A DNA stretch of 64,000 nt from Zygaena filipendulae. Lineage: Eukaryota > Arthropoda > Insecta > Lepidoptera > Zygaenidae. The position numbers and the translations under genes were made by a program. Below the pieces are notes generated by a model. That model made no database searches and was not told the DNA's origin. It saw only the letters and a program-made list of their open reading frames with translations. The DNA lies in contig OU015654.1 of assembly GCA_907165275.2 (NCBI GenBank), positions 14,558,501-14,622,500 of the forward strand, given 5' to 3'. This document shows positions 1 through 11,627 of this stretch, in pieces. How positions within the stretch are numbered: the first letter of the stretch is position 1; each line of letters begins with the position of its first letter.

Positions 1-330
1 GCATTGTGACGAGCACAAATTGCTTAGCGAACATAATATTAAAGTATGATGGCCATTATTATGTGGTCTTCATCATCCGTTCCAATTGGTGCTTTCCGAG
101 ACCAAGTGCACGAGGTACTGTAAATACCCAAAGCGTTATAGGTGTGCCCAAAATATTTGAAGATTTCTTTCAATTTCTCCAAGATCCTATCATCAAATCC
201 TGACCTAATTATAAAGGGATTGCGAGGGAGTTGCGTATCTATACCCTTTGAAACAAAAAAGATTTTTCAAAATCGGCCCAGCTGCTATCTTCGAGTGATC
301 GATGAACGGAACGTACGTACAGTCTAGCAT
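1..330. repeat. Degraded copy of the composite repeat family
   Basis: This stretch resembles the body of the repeats at 5130-5820 and 49190-49640. It shares the phrases around ggtcttcatcatc, the stretch ending in ctccaagatccta, and the segment before tttcaaaatcgg. It is more diverged than the other copies and lacks the palindromic half. Short open frames on both strands come from the repeat and are not genes. Confidence 0.6.
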
Positions 331-354
331 ACAAGTTACAACTTATTTAGAAGA

Positions 355-660
355 CAGTTTTTAGGGTTCCGTAACCGTCCCGTTTTACCCTATGGGTATA
401 GGGTAAAACGGGACCCTATTACGAAGATTCTGCTGTCCGTCCATCTGTCTCTCGGTCAGTCACCAGGCCGTATCCATGAACCGTGATAGTTAGCCAGTTG
501 AAATTTTGACAGATGTTATTGTATATCTGTAGCCGTTATAACAAAAAATTCTAAAAAATATTTAAGGGGGCTCCCATACAACAAACGTGATTTTTTTACT
601 CGTTTTTGCTCGATATTTCCTGCCTGAATTATAAATAAATAAATAAATACTGATAACGGC
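355..660 (+). repeat. Dispersed repeat fragment beginning TTAGGGTTCCGTA
   Basis: The segment opens with agggttccgtaaccgtcc, has a short palindrome (ccctatgggtataggg), then a tctgtccgtccatctgtc-like tract and ends near a cccatacaacaaacg phrase. From general knowledge this is a common interspersed sequence in moth genomes, but I cannot name its transposon class. A shorter related fragment lies near 32760-32830. Confidence 0.45.
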
Positions 661-1173
661 AACAGATAGACGCTTGAAATATTCACAGAATATTTAGTTA
701 TATATTTGTTTTATTTTATTTTAGTTATTTTTAAAGTGAATATTATATATATTCAAATTAAAATAAAACAAATATTTACATGATTTTTTGACCGTTTTTA
801 TTTTTTAATTAGGCACTTACATATTTATCTAAGTAAATAGATAACTTCAACCAGAATCGAATATTGAACAGTGAACACTCTTCTTTAGTAAAATTCCCTT
901 GTTAACACTTGTTAAACCTTACAACTCGTATACAGACCGTCCCATTGATATGCCACGTGGAGGGAAAATACCATAAATATTGTAGATGGAACATTTTACT
1001 GAAAGAAGACATTATTTGAATTTTAAAAACCACAAAACTGCATTTATAGATATTTAAATAATTACATGGTTGAACTAGAAATCGAACCCGTTACATGAGA
1101 AAAATAATCAACCTGTAGCTTTATCATATCGATCGAAAGGCTTCATCATAAGGAAATTTTTTTGCTAAATAAC
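661..1173. other. AT-rich intergenic DNA, no gene seen
   Basis: No open frame with a recognisable product, RNA gene or structured repeat is visible between the repeat fragment and the MITE. The stretch is strongly AT-rich. Confidence 0.6.
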
Positions 1174-1176
1174 TAA

Positions 1177-1413
1177 CGGCCGCACTCAGGGTCGACTTTA
1201 ATGATTACTTAATTAAGTATAGATTTTTAAAACAAAACTGCCGCAATCAGAGACGTTCAGTAAATTAATATTAATTGGCATTTAATTAGATGTAATATAG
1301 TTAAATGCCAATTAACATTAAATAATCTATTAAACTTGTTTGATTACGGCAGTTTTGTTTTAAAAATCTAAACTTAACTAAATAATCATTAAAGTCGACT
1401 CTGAGTGCGGCCG
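1177..1413. mobile_element. Harbinger-like MITE, copy 1 (237 bp)
   Basis: The element is a long inverted repeat. Its ends read CGGCCGCACTCAG and the inverse, and the arms continue through gtcgactttaatgattact and an aaaacaaaactgccgcaat phrase. It is flanked by TAA on both sides (1174-1176 and 1414-1416), the 3-bp TWA target duplication typical of PIF/Harbinger elements. It has no coding capacity. A copy of identical length is at 11898-12134 and an internally deleted one at 35582-35646. Confidence 0.8.
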
Positions 1414-1416
1414 TAA

Positions 1417-2403
1417 GAGACCTAGAATGACCTAGATCCTTTAATCCTTTTGTAGTTTCCATCATTTCTGACTTATATTAATTACGTAATAAAAAACATT
1501 TTATTTCGTTTTCATATTTATCTTGTGTTCTGACTCAGGTGATAAATTTGATGCCTAAGTACCATTATTTTTTACTAATACCTGGGAGCCTGTCATCAAA
1601 TTTTCTTCTAAGATTGCTATTAATACCCCAGCTTGTTATACCTTGTTGGATAGCTAATAAAACGTAGATATTTTTAAACACATCTGAGATTTTTTTTAAA
1701 TATTTCGAATAGAAAAAAATACTCTTTACGAATTTATTTCAGTTTGAAATTATCAAAAAATCAAAATCAAAAATCAAAATCAAAAATCAAAAAATATTTA
1801 TTACTTTCACAGTATGAACTTATAACTAGGTAAATAGCTGGAGCCTCCTTTTAGGCATAATTATCAATATCAATCAAGGAGCGGAGAATTATCAATCGTC
1901 TACTACGACCTAGTCGGTTTAGTCAACTGCAATTTTAGTATTGAGAATTATAAACCAACTTATCTACTACACAAAATTGGGGAAAAACAATTAATTTAGA
2001 GGAAAATCTCGCTAAAAAAATAGGCTAATAAACAAAAAATCGGCAATTTAAAAAAAAAAAACTTTAAACCGAGACCGCGCGGCACTAGGTGCACAACATG
2101 CAGTCTGGTCGGCGGAGCTGACGGCGGCGCGGGCTGTCGCGGGTTCGAACCCGGCATGAATTAGTTGGGCTTAAAACAGATAAGTCTGAGGTACGATGTT
2201 TAATAGTCAAATCAGTCAGAAATGGTGGAAACTACAACAGGATCTAGATCGACTTAACCTGTAACTCTGTATATACCATAGTACAACTACTGAAGCTAGA
2301 AACGAATTACGAATTTAGTTACGAATAATGTAGTCACCTGTCACCTTTGTTTAAGTAGTTCGCTTCAACCACAGCAGTGTGTGTGTGTGTGCACGTGCTG
2401 CAG
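1417..2403. other. AT-rich DNA upstream of RSPH3, no gene seen
   Basis: It contains a short aaatcaaaa microsatellite (about 1752-1796) and, close to the first recognised RSPH3 exon, a (GT)n run at 2377-2391. The missing first coding exon of RSPH3 should lie in or before this stretch, but I could not identify it. Confidence 0.5.
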
Positions 2404-3705
2404 GGCGACGGCGGGGTGAGCGCGGCGGGGCGGGCGGCGGGCACGCGGCGGCGCGCGCTGGCCCGGCGGGCGGCGGCGGCGCGGCTGCGGCCCGGCACCC
2501 CGCCCGCCGCGCCCGGCCGCCGCCACCACCACATACAGACCGAGTACTATCTCGAGGAGGTAAGCCCCCAGCTCCCCAGCCCCCAGCCCCCACACAGTTG
2601 TACAGGTAGGTAGGTACACTACTCGTCCGTTTCTATACCCGACGCTGTTCGTCTGCAGCTGTTCGACAAGGGCGTCGAGATGGAGGTGGGCGTGCAGACG
2701 GACCTGTTCGTGGACCGGCCCGCCACGCCGCTGTACGTGCCCGCCAAGACTGGCGCTGACGCGCACACGCAGATCTACCCGGGCGACGTGAGTGCCCCGC
2801 GGACCCGCGACCCGCGCGCTTACCGGCCGCGTATTGATCGCGGAGACTTTTCGTTCCGCAGCTGTTCGACTTCGACGTGGAGGTGCAGCCCATTCTTGAG
2901 GTGCTGGTCGGCAAGACGACGGAGCAGGCGCTGGCGGAGGTGGCGCAGGAGGAGGAGCTGGCCACGCTGCGCGAACAGCAGCGGCGGTACCGCGAGCTGC
3001 GTGACGCCGAGCGGGCTGAGCGGCAGCGCCTCGCCGCCTGCGACCTGCGCCTGCACCGGGAGAAGGTGAGCGGGGGGAGCGCGCTATGAGGTGGAGGGCA
3101 GAAGGGGGGAGGAGAGTGGACGGCAGCTACATGCGTCACCTGTTTGCAGGAGCGGCGCGTGGCGGAGGCGCGCGAGGCGCAGGTGGCAGCTACGGAGGCG
3201 CGCGAGCGGGCCGCCGCCGCCGTGCTGGTGCAGGGCTACGTGGCCGAGCTGCTGCCCGCCGTGCTGAGCGGTCTGCGCGACCAGGGGTACCTCGTCGAGC
3301 GCATCGAGAGAGGTAATACTCGTTAGAGAGATGGAACGTAAGACAAATAAGTCCCAGTCGGGGACGCTAATCACTAACGACGCGGCCGTTCGTTTCCGCA
3401 GGCGTAGACGAGGAGTTCATGCCGTGGCTGGTGAAGGAGGTGTCGCAGGAGATCGAGTCGATCATCACGAGCCGAGACGTGATCACAGGTGAGCGTCGCG
3501 GCCGCGTTACGTCGCTGGAGCGTCCGTGTGACGGCGTGTCTGACGTATGGGGTCGCGTGCTGCAGAGATCGTGCGCGACGTGGTGGAGGCGCGCGCCGAG
3601 CTGCACCGCGCGGCCGGCGAGCGCGAGGCGGGCCGCGTGTCGCCGCCCGACTCCGCCACGCCGCCCAGCGAGCTGCCCGGGGAGGCCGAGGAAGACGGTC
3701 AGTGA
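2404..3705 (+). CDS. RSPH3: Radial spoke head protein 3 homologue (partial at the N-terminus)
   Basis: RSPH3 is a stalk protein of the radial spokes in motile cilia and sperm flagella, and it also anchors protein kinase A in the family. Six exons join in frame: 2404-2559, 2659-2787, 2862-3065, 3150-3312, 3402-3488 and 3566-3705. All have GT/AG borders and give 292 residues to a TGA. Family landmarks appear in order: an Arg-rich start with IQTEYYLEE, GVQTDLFVDRPATPLYVPAK, then QIYPGDLFDFDVEVQPILEV, VLVGKTTEQALAEV, a Glu/Arg-rich coiled coil, and VQGYVAELLPAVLSGLRDQG with DEEFMPWLVKEV. The first exon shown has no ATG, so at least one upstream exon is missing from this model. The last exon also contains a GT (gacG|gtcagt, 3698) that could act as an alternative donor. 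Introns are only about 75-100 bp. Family assignment is very secure; the start is unknown. Confidence 0.92.
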
Positions 3706-4644
3706 CCCCCCTAGCCCCCCCCACCCCCCTCCACACATACTTCACCCGACGACACCTGCCGACCCTCACACCCTTCCCCCCTTACCCCCCCGCCTGCCCG
3801 CCAGCACGGCTAACAATGGCCCCAAATATTTTCGTTGTTGAATAGATTCGCGCCACCTCGCCACGTGCGCGCGCTCGCCCGCAAATTGTCCGAACATATT
3901 ACCCGAGCCCTCTACAGCCGCGGATTCGTCCCGGTGTCGATGAATGGTGTCATTACACCACTATACTATTCGTATTAACGCGTCTCGCGATAAAAATGCG
4001 ACCTAAAATTTGCGCCAGTAGGGTTCGAATTCGCCCGACCGTGGTTATAAATGGAGGGCGAACGACTTTATGTTCTATTTAGCGAGTGGCAAAGCTCGGT
4101 GTTGCTTGTGGGCCTGCGGGGGCCGCGGCCGGCGCGGTCGGTCGCTAATACGCAGGGGATGGTGACGCGGTCGCGGTCGCGGTCGAACAATCAGATTGAT
4201 GCGGTGTGATGACATTATAATAACGTTTAGCCGCGCGCTGTGCGTTAGTTAAGAGCATTATCGGCGACAAGTGCGCGGGCGCACGTGCGCCGCCGTCCCC
4301 CCGTCCCGCCCCCGCCCTCGCCCTGCGCGGGTGCCACTTGTGCTGTAGGTTATCTTTAATCTATGAAAACCGGCTGATTGACTGAAAGCTAATTCTTAGA
4401 ATCGAATCGAAATGTTGGAAGGTACATAATATTATAAGTATTAAGTTGTCCGTCTCAAAATTTACAAACCATTTTCCGACCACTTTCTAGCATCCGATTA
4501 AGATTTAATTTGGCATTTGTCATTCATGTAAATTCAGTGACAATGCAATAGATACTAATGCCATCGAGCTGATCTGATGATGGACCCTGATATAATGAAA
4601 TGACAGGTTTACTTTATTTGTAACGACAACGGTGGGTAAGAAAA
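3706..4644. other. RSPH3 3' flank and CpG-rich spacer
   Basis: C-rich sequence follows the RSPH3 stop. A GC-rich block at about 4100-4340 includes gcggtcgcggtcgcggtcg. No clear poly(A) signal or second gene was found. Confidence 0.5.
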
Positions 4645-5893
4645 AAAACTAAAACCGACTTCCAAAAACACAAATAAAAAAAGCTAAAAATAACAAAATA
4701 CCGATTTAATCCAAAAGACAAAAACACGTAATATTATTATTGGTTTGTGCTACTACTGATCGGTTTGAATTCGGTGACAAGCCCGCTGGTGTCTGCCCAC
4801 TTGGGTTGTTCTGCTCACGAAGAGCTGGTGGCGGGAGTCGACTTAGCCCATCTACCCCCTCCATATTTGGCTTGTCACCGACTTCATACCGATCAGTGGT
4901 AGCACAAACCAATAATAATATTACGTGTTTTTGTCTTTTGGATTAAATCGGTATTTTGTTATTTTTAGCTTTTTATTTTTAGCTTTTTTTATTTGTGTTT
5001 TTGGAAGTCGGTTTTAATTTTTTTGTCAAAATTTTGTTTATTTCTTGATTTTTAGTAAGTCGGTTTGTAATTTATCTAAGTTACAATAGCCTTATCTCAA
5101 CTGCTCATCACCTTTTACAAATTATTGCTTTTCCCAATGCAGGGACTTAAATTTTTGAGGATTTCTCCTGGTACATCACCATCAGTTCCACTTCACCATA
5201 TACATTGTGACGAACATAAATTGTTTAGAAACCATATTAAAGTTAACGATTCGGAACCCGTGAAATACCCATTATTGAGTAGTTCCGATGACAATCTGTG
5301 GTCTTCATCATCAGTTCCACTTCTTCAAATTTTGCTTTCCGAAAGCAAATAAACGATTTACTATAAAAAATACAAAAATCGCTATAGGTGTACCTATAAT
5401 TTTTGAAGAGTTCCCTCGATTACTCCAAGATCCCATCATCAGATCTCGATTTGGTGACAACGGAATCAATTTGGGAGTATCCCCTTTCAAACAAAAAAAC
5501 AATTTTTGAAATCGCTCCAATCGGAACCCGTAAAATACGTATTATTTTTGAGTAGTTCCGATGACCATCTGTGGTCTTCATCATCAGTTCCACTTCTTCA
5601 AATTTGGCTTTCCAAAAGCAAATGAACGATTTACTATAAAAAATACCCAAATCGCTATAGGTGTGCCTATAATTTTTGAAGAGTTCCCTCGATTTCTCCA
5701 AGATCCCATCATCAGATCCCAACTTGGTGGCAATGGAACCTAATTGGGAGTAAACCCTTTCAAACAAAAAAAGAATTTTTCAAATCGGTCCACCCGTCTT
5801 CGAGTAATCGGTGAACATACATAAAAAAAAAAAAAAAAAAAAAAAACATACAATCGAACATAGAACCTCCTCCTTTTTGGAAGTCGGTTAAAA
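4645..5893 (+). repeat. Foldback composite repeat, copy A
   Basis: The left part (about 4649-5023) is a palindrome. Arms starting aaccgacttccaaaaacac run inward through taccgatttaatccaaaag and tggtttgtgcta and meet at an off-centre loop near 4780-4870. The right part (5024-5893) contains a direct duplication of about 273 bp (compare 5299 with 5573) and ends cctcctttttggaagtcgg. Both outer ends carry the same AACCGACTTCC sequence in opposite orientation, so the whole unit has terminal inverted repeats. Related copies lie at 12918-13490, 34597-35474 (reverse), 38131-39430 (reverse) and 48889-49708. The transposon class is unknown. Confidence 0.75.
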
Positions 5894-7289
5894 AAGAAGC
5901 AGCGCAACGGCATGTCGCAACAAAATGGCAACCAGCTCAGCATAATGTAGGGCTAGGGCCTGAGGCTACCTGACTCAACCTGACTGAGGAGGGATGACTC
6001 ATCATTATGGTAGAACAGTGGACTCCGGGTTACAGTTTGTTTTATTGCAAGTTCCTTAATATGCAATGGTGCACATGACGACGTGGTCCGATGATGGCAC
6101 CAGAAGATGGCCACCGGAACTCTCTAACAGAAACTACAAGGATAGTCGTGTTTGGTTCATTTACTTTATTGTCATGACTTTCCCTTACAAACGATTATTT
6201 TTCTTCTGTTTTTTTTTTGGTTTCGTTCCACTATCAATAACTGATTAGCTGCTAAAGTTAATTAAATTAAAAAATAAGTATTTTCTTTAAAATAAGAGCT
6301 TTTCATTAGATTGTCATAATACCATTACTTTCCACAATTTGGTTCTTATTTTACTCAAACTATGAGATGGTGCATCAATACAGGATATATTTATTTTTCC
6401 TAAATCGGACTAATTCGAACGGACCCGATACCCAATTAAGATAATAGGGTACTTGCATGAAATTTATAATAAGAAATTTTGTCAATATTTCAAAAATAGA
6501 GCCTTAGAAAAGCGTTATCGTGAAAGATTTGCTAAAAAAATTTCAATAGTTTCCAAAGTATTAAACTTTTAATTTTGTGAAACGGAACGTTGCAACGAAA
6601 CACCAATCACAGCCAAGCTTGACACAAGCTTGACGTCACTTTTATTTTTTTAGGAAACATTTATCTCTTTCAGAGAAGGCAAAAGAAACTAAGTGCATAC
6701 AGTCAACGCATATTTTCCATTTTCTGAAGTTTTTTACTTTAAAATGCATCGGTAACATGCATTTCGATTCTTTACTGGAACTTTTGGACACACAAGTTCG
6801 ACACAATTCAACCTTAATTTCGCTTTTGGATATTGAAGTTATCTGTCTGTCAGTGTCACATGACTGTCAATACGACAGTGACATTTCTATCACAGATTAA
6901 TAAGGCGTAATTTTGAACAAGTGACGTCATTCCGCGTTTCGGCGGTAAGGTCTAAAGTAGGAACTTTGAAACGCTCTATTTAATTAATTTATGTATATTT
7001 TTTTTTTCTTTTTCTTGCTTTGTTTAAGTAGGCCATATATCTTTAAAATAGACTGAAAATAAAAATTCATGCAAGTACCTATTATTTTAAACATAATGTG
7101 AATATACAGCTTAGGTTTTTAACAAAATCCGCCTCGAGTATTTTTTGAGTATATTCGCTATTCTTTGTTATTTTCCACTTATTCACCCTGTATACGTACC
7201 TACCTTCTTGTAATTACGAACCTCTGCGCAGTGACAAAGTGATGACGATTTATGTGGCGGGCTGCGGCAGACATTCGATTTCAATAAAC
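5894..7289. other. AT-rich intergenic DNA, no gene seen
   Basis: No coding sequence with a recognisable product is visible. Simple T and A runs are frequent, and the direct repeat acaagcttgac occurs at 6620-6637. Confidence 0.5.
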
Positions 7290-7600
7290 ACCATCAGATA
7301 GTGCAGTTGGCATTAGTCGAGTGCAACGCGTGCCGCCCCCCGCCACCCCCGCCGCCCCCCGCCGCCCGCTGCGATGCGTGCGATAACGGGGCGCCGCCGG
7401 GGTGAGGGCGGGGGCCGGCGGGGAGCACGGGCCGGGAGATCAGCTCCTTATCAGATGCGGGCCGGGCGCGGGCCGGGCGCGGGCGCGCACATGGCCGCAC
7501 GGCCCGTGCCCCGCCCCGCCGCGCCGACCCGGGGCTTGTGAGTCGTGACGGAAACCGGGTGCGCGGTCGCGCCGCCGGCGGCCGATCGCCCATCCAGATT
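7290..7600. other. CpG-rich island 1
   Basis: A sharp GC-rich block rich in CpG stands in AT-rich DNA. No frame has a recognisable protein and no splice-bounded exon is convincing. It could be a regulatory island or untranslated exon of the downstream PRDM13-like gene, which is inference only. Confidence 0.4.
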
Positions 7601-8149
7601 ATAATTAACTGTACCTACACCTACTGCCATTTGCCAAACATATTCAAATATATGGTATTATTACTGTTGTTGTTGTGGTTTCATCAGAGATACGATTTTT
7701 TTTTCAGTCTGACACGCGATGTAGTCGATCGTTGTATCAAATTTTACCATACGCTGTGTCTCCCAGACAAAAAGTGATTTCTGCTAAAATAGATGTCATT
7801 TTTAAATTAAGTTAAACCTATACATACCTACACTATATTATGTCTATATACACTAGGGTAAAATCTATATAAATGGAGATACTGAGTGACTGATCGATCA
7901 ACGCACAGCTGAAGACGCTGTGTCTAGAACCATGAAATTTTGAACAAATATTCCTTGGGGAGCAGTGGTGTGCAGTGCAGTGTGCACTAAGAAAGGATTT
8001 TTGAAAATTCAAGCAGAACTACACGAATGTCTGCGGTCTATTCTATGCGTCCATTAGGGCCTAGGGCCCCTAGGGTCTAACCGCCATCTCTCAATGTGTC
8101 TGTGTCATCTTAAATTACGGAACTCGACTCCGGCGGGCTCGCTGGGATA

Positions 8150-8540
8150 CGTACATTTTGGCAAAGCAAATATTATCGCAGCACTCACTCGCGGGGCCGG
8201 TCGGGTCGCGTCACGTGACGCGAGGTGCTCCGACTCCCGGACTATTTGATAGTAAAATTATTGTAGTGTCGCTGGCAGCCCGCGCCCCGCGCCCCGCGCC
8301 CTCCCCGCGCTCGCCCCGCAGAGTTCGCGAAACGGCCGCGGTGTTTGCGCAGCTGCCGCCCGCCCCGCGCCCCCCGGCCCGCGCCACCTCGCGCCGACTC
8401 TCCACCTCGCCTCGGCACAATTAAAATAATATTGTAAAGAGCTTAAACGTTACAGTTTAGAGCACTCAATGATAACACGGGACGCGGGGTCTCGGGGGTC
8501 GCGCGGGTGCGAGTCAGCAGTCCCCACGCGGCCGCACCGT
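8150..8540. other. CpG-rich island 2
   Basis: A second isolated GC-rich block (the densest part is 8278-8415) with no supported open reading frame. Like island 1 it might be promoter or 5' untranslated sequence for the plus-strand gene that follows. Confidence 0.4.
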
Positions 8541-8599
8541 TTTGATATTTTTCTTTGACACTAATTTTTTTTATCCTGTTTATTTTATTTGAGAACACC

Positions 8600-9960
8600 C
8601 GGAACACCGCTAGTTTCCTATGGTACTATTACCTACCACCTGTCCCGCGCCACAGATAATATAATGCTATACCTACTAGTACCGCGCGGTTCCATCCGCG
8701 ATTATTTCAGAGTTCCCGCGGAATTGTTCCATACAAACTTTGCCCCCCTTTTCCATCCCCTTAGTCCGCTAGTATTTCGGAAAATCCTTTCTTACCGGAT
8801 GCCTACGTCACTCAAAGAACACACCCTCCAAGTTTCAGGGCTCTACGAATCGACCACGATCAGCGGTTTAGGCTGTGCGTTGATCCGTCAATCAGTTATT
8901 CAGGAATCGGACAAAGCGTTTTATAATATGTACCTACCTATAGATAGATTTAAAAATATATTTCACACCTTTCGTCATTCTATACCTTCTTTCTTTCGTA
9001 GTTTTAGTAGTTTGTTTAAAGTATAAATGCTTAAATACGTAGGTAGTTGCCAAATTATGTATTAACAAATAGTTATTTTTTGTACCATTTTTATTTTGTT
9101 CAGCAGCCATCTTATTCTTTCGATATCTGTAGTTTTTGGAACGAAGTTCCTTATTTATTTATAATTTTTTTTATATCATGTACTTTTAATAAACAATACT
9201 AATAATAGACATTTAATCTGTAGTTACCTATCAGTTATAAACACGTCGCGCGTCGCGTCGTTCCAACGCCAAGTATCAAGAGCGCGCGCTCCCGCGAGCC
9301 CGCTGCGGGCATTCGGCGCGGCGCGGCTCGGCCAAGGGCGGCACTTTTTTTCTAATTTAAGTCCGACAAATCCGAACATCACTTGTGCAAACAGCCCCCC
9401 CCCCCCCCCCGCATGCACCCCGCCCGCGCGGTACTCGCCATGCGGATTATGTCAAGTGCAATTACCACACCATACAATAGTATCATATTATGATAATATA
9501 AAACACCATACAATAGTATCATATTATGATAATATAAAATTATAAATTGTTCTTGTTCTACATTCAATTTAAACCAATTTATTCAACGTTTGTGAAAGTT
9601 TTCGATTTCCAACCAAACTATACGCGAAAAAAACCCCCTTATCTTCTCACCCACCATGTTTCGTGTCCGGACAGAAGCGCCCACTTCACTCGAATATTTT
9701 CATGACAATATCTTCAAACGTGAGTTTTGGAATTCCCGCAGAAACTCTGAAATAGCCTAATTTAGGTACTCCTTATAACATCAGCTAAATTATAAACAGT
9801 GAAAGTCCCGTCAAAATCGGCGCAACCCTTTTGGAGATTCACCCGCGGTAGTTTCGCGCAGGAACTCCAAACTTTGGACGTCCTGACAATGATGAAAAAA
9901 AAATTATCCAATTTGGTGCAGTCGTTTGGAAGTTATGCGCTCACATATCGGGGATTATTT
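8600..9960. other. Repeat debris and AT-rich DNA
   Basis: Fragments of the CCGCGGGAACTCC-type repeat (see the Helitrons below) lie at about 8690-8900 and 9720-9960. The apparent 145-codon frame at 8589-9026 runs through such a fragment and is not called as a gene. Confidence 0.5.
9467..9538. repeat. 36-bp tandem duplication
   Basis: Two identical copies in a row of a 36-bp AT-rich unit that starts caccatacaatagtatcat. Each contains the palindrome atcatattatgat. Confidence 0.8.
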
Positions 9961-10105
9961 TTATTTGTATAGGTACCTACCTAGATTTATATTTTTATCT
10001 TGACGCTGGAATCGAACCCACGATACCGGGCCTACATCGCTACAAGAGTTTGAAATATCAATGCAGTTAGTCTTAAAAGCACCTTTATTTATTTTTCTGT
10101 TTCAG

Positions 10106-10222
10106 AGCCAGAGGGATAGCGAGCCGAGGTCGCGGGGCGGCGCGGCGGGGGTGCGGGGCGCGGGACTGCCACATCACGACGTCGTGCAGATCGCATGCGA
10201 AGTGATCGTACACATACGATGA
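10106..10222 (+). other. Possible orphan terminal exon
   Basis: An unusually strong acceptor (a long T-rich tract ending tttcag at 10105) is followed by a sharp rise in GC and an open frame of 38 codons ending in TGA. The frame begins SQRDSEPRSRGG and ends HHDVVQIACEVIVHIR. I recognise no family, and the matching upstream exon is not found. RSPH3 does not supply the needed phase from its alternative donor. It may be a terminal exon of an unannotated transcript or chance. Confidence 0.3.
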
Positions 10223-11627
10223 CTCTACACGTCTAATTAATTTCGTAAAACACTAACGATGAGATAAACGGTAACATTACCGAGCGGCAGACCGTACGCC
10301 CGACGACACTAGTGTACGGTTCGATAGTATGTGTAAAAATATATGCACGATATCGAGTAGAGTGTACTCTACTAGATCTATTTCGCGAAATAGATCTCTG
10401 CGTCAGCCGCACGCGCACCCACACGCACACACCCGGCCACAGGAGTTGAAGAAGTACAAGTAGGTACGAGTACGTTCAAAAATGAAAAGATTCACAGCAC
10501 GACCGGCACGGCGCTACGCGGCGCGACTGCGCTACGCGGCGCGAATGTGCTACGTCGCTACGCGCTACGCACTCTCGTGTAGTTACGCGCTACATTTCGG
10601 ATACATTCTGCCATAATGTTAATAATTATTATTACGTAATTTAGTTATAGTAAAAAATGAAAGGAGTAATCGACTAGATTACGTTATATACAATGTTATT
10701 AGGTAGGCATTTGAATTATTTGTGCATTCAGAACTATTTATCGGAATTTCTACGGTACGTTTTATTTGATACCTAAAGTTTAATTCATTCTTTTGTTTTT
10801 ATATTTAATAAAGTTCAAAATGCTACATTCGAAATGTTTATTTATTTACATTATACTCACAACTAGCTTCCGGCCACTGCTCCGTTCAGTCGTTCAGTAT
10901 TGCGCTGACGTTACTGTCGCGGGTATCTACTCTACGCTTAATTATTTAAACTAATCAAATCTCCTCCTTCCGTGTATCTAATGGAAAGGTTGTTTTAAGT
11001 TAAATTAACAAAGGCAACTGTGGAAATCTTGTTCAATCGTTAGTGTTAAGGACGCGTAAAAATTTACAAACAGACACCCAATTTAATTTAATATTGTTTC
11101 CAGCTTTCACTAATGCTATTGAGACCGCCTGCAGTCTTAAGATTCTCTAGTAACATTTTTGTATCTTGAGCGGAACGAGCAGTGGATAGTCCCGTGTATG
11201 TACCTAACTGATAGAACATGGCGCGGTGCGTGGAGACTATCACATCAGCCGAGAGGTCATGATTTACTTATTTTCTCCTGTGTTTCTTCATTTACTTAAT
11301 AAGTGTAAGTAGTACGTATATTAGTTGACAAATGACAATTAGTGAATGTTTGAAGCGCATGTCACGAGAGAGGGTGCGTGAGAGGGTGTGTGAGTGTGAG
11401 CACGCGGCAGGAGGGTGTGTCGGCGGCGCGCCCTCGCGCCCTCCGCGCGGCCGGCGGCGCACTCGCAGCGCAGCCCTGGAGCCCTGCGCACGCACACCGC
11501 ACTCGGGCGCCACCCGCCGCACCCACAACCTGCCACTGCCACTCGACGGCCGCCACCTGTCCACCTGTCGAGCCCTGCCTCCGGCCAGCCACCTAGCCGC
11601 CGCTAGCCGGCTGCACCCGCCTGGCGC
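10223..11627. other. Upstream region of the PRDM13-like gene
   Basis: Mostly AT-rich. A GC-rich segment at 11390-11627 directly precedes the start codon and is probably 5' untranslated sequence. A short degenerate repeat of gctacg(c) words occupies 10510-10590. No other gene is visible. Confidence 0.5.

Noticed and set aside
2095..2165. tRNA-like T-arm (gggttcgaacccgg)
   Set aside because: Only the T-arm fits; no acceptor, D or anticodon arms can be paired around it, so no tRNA gene is called.
4706..4946. Paired near-identical proteins on both strands (also 39121-39448 and 48941-49202)
   Set aside because: The two frames are the same sequence read from both arms of the palindrome; there is no evidence of expression.
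8589..9026. 145-codon open frame
   Set aside because: It has no family resemblance, runs through fragments of a dispersed repeat, and its codon use is unlike the GC-rich genes nearby.
10005..10060. Reverse tRNA T-arm-like word (ggaatcgaaccc)
   Set aside because: No other tRNA arms can be matched; it is probably repeat-derived.
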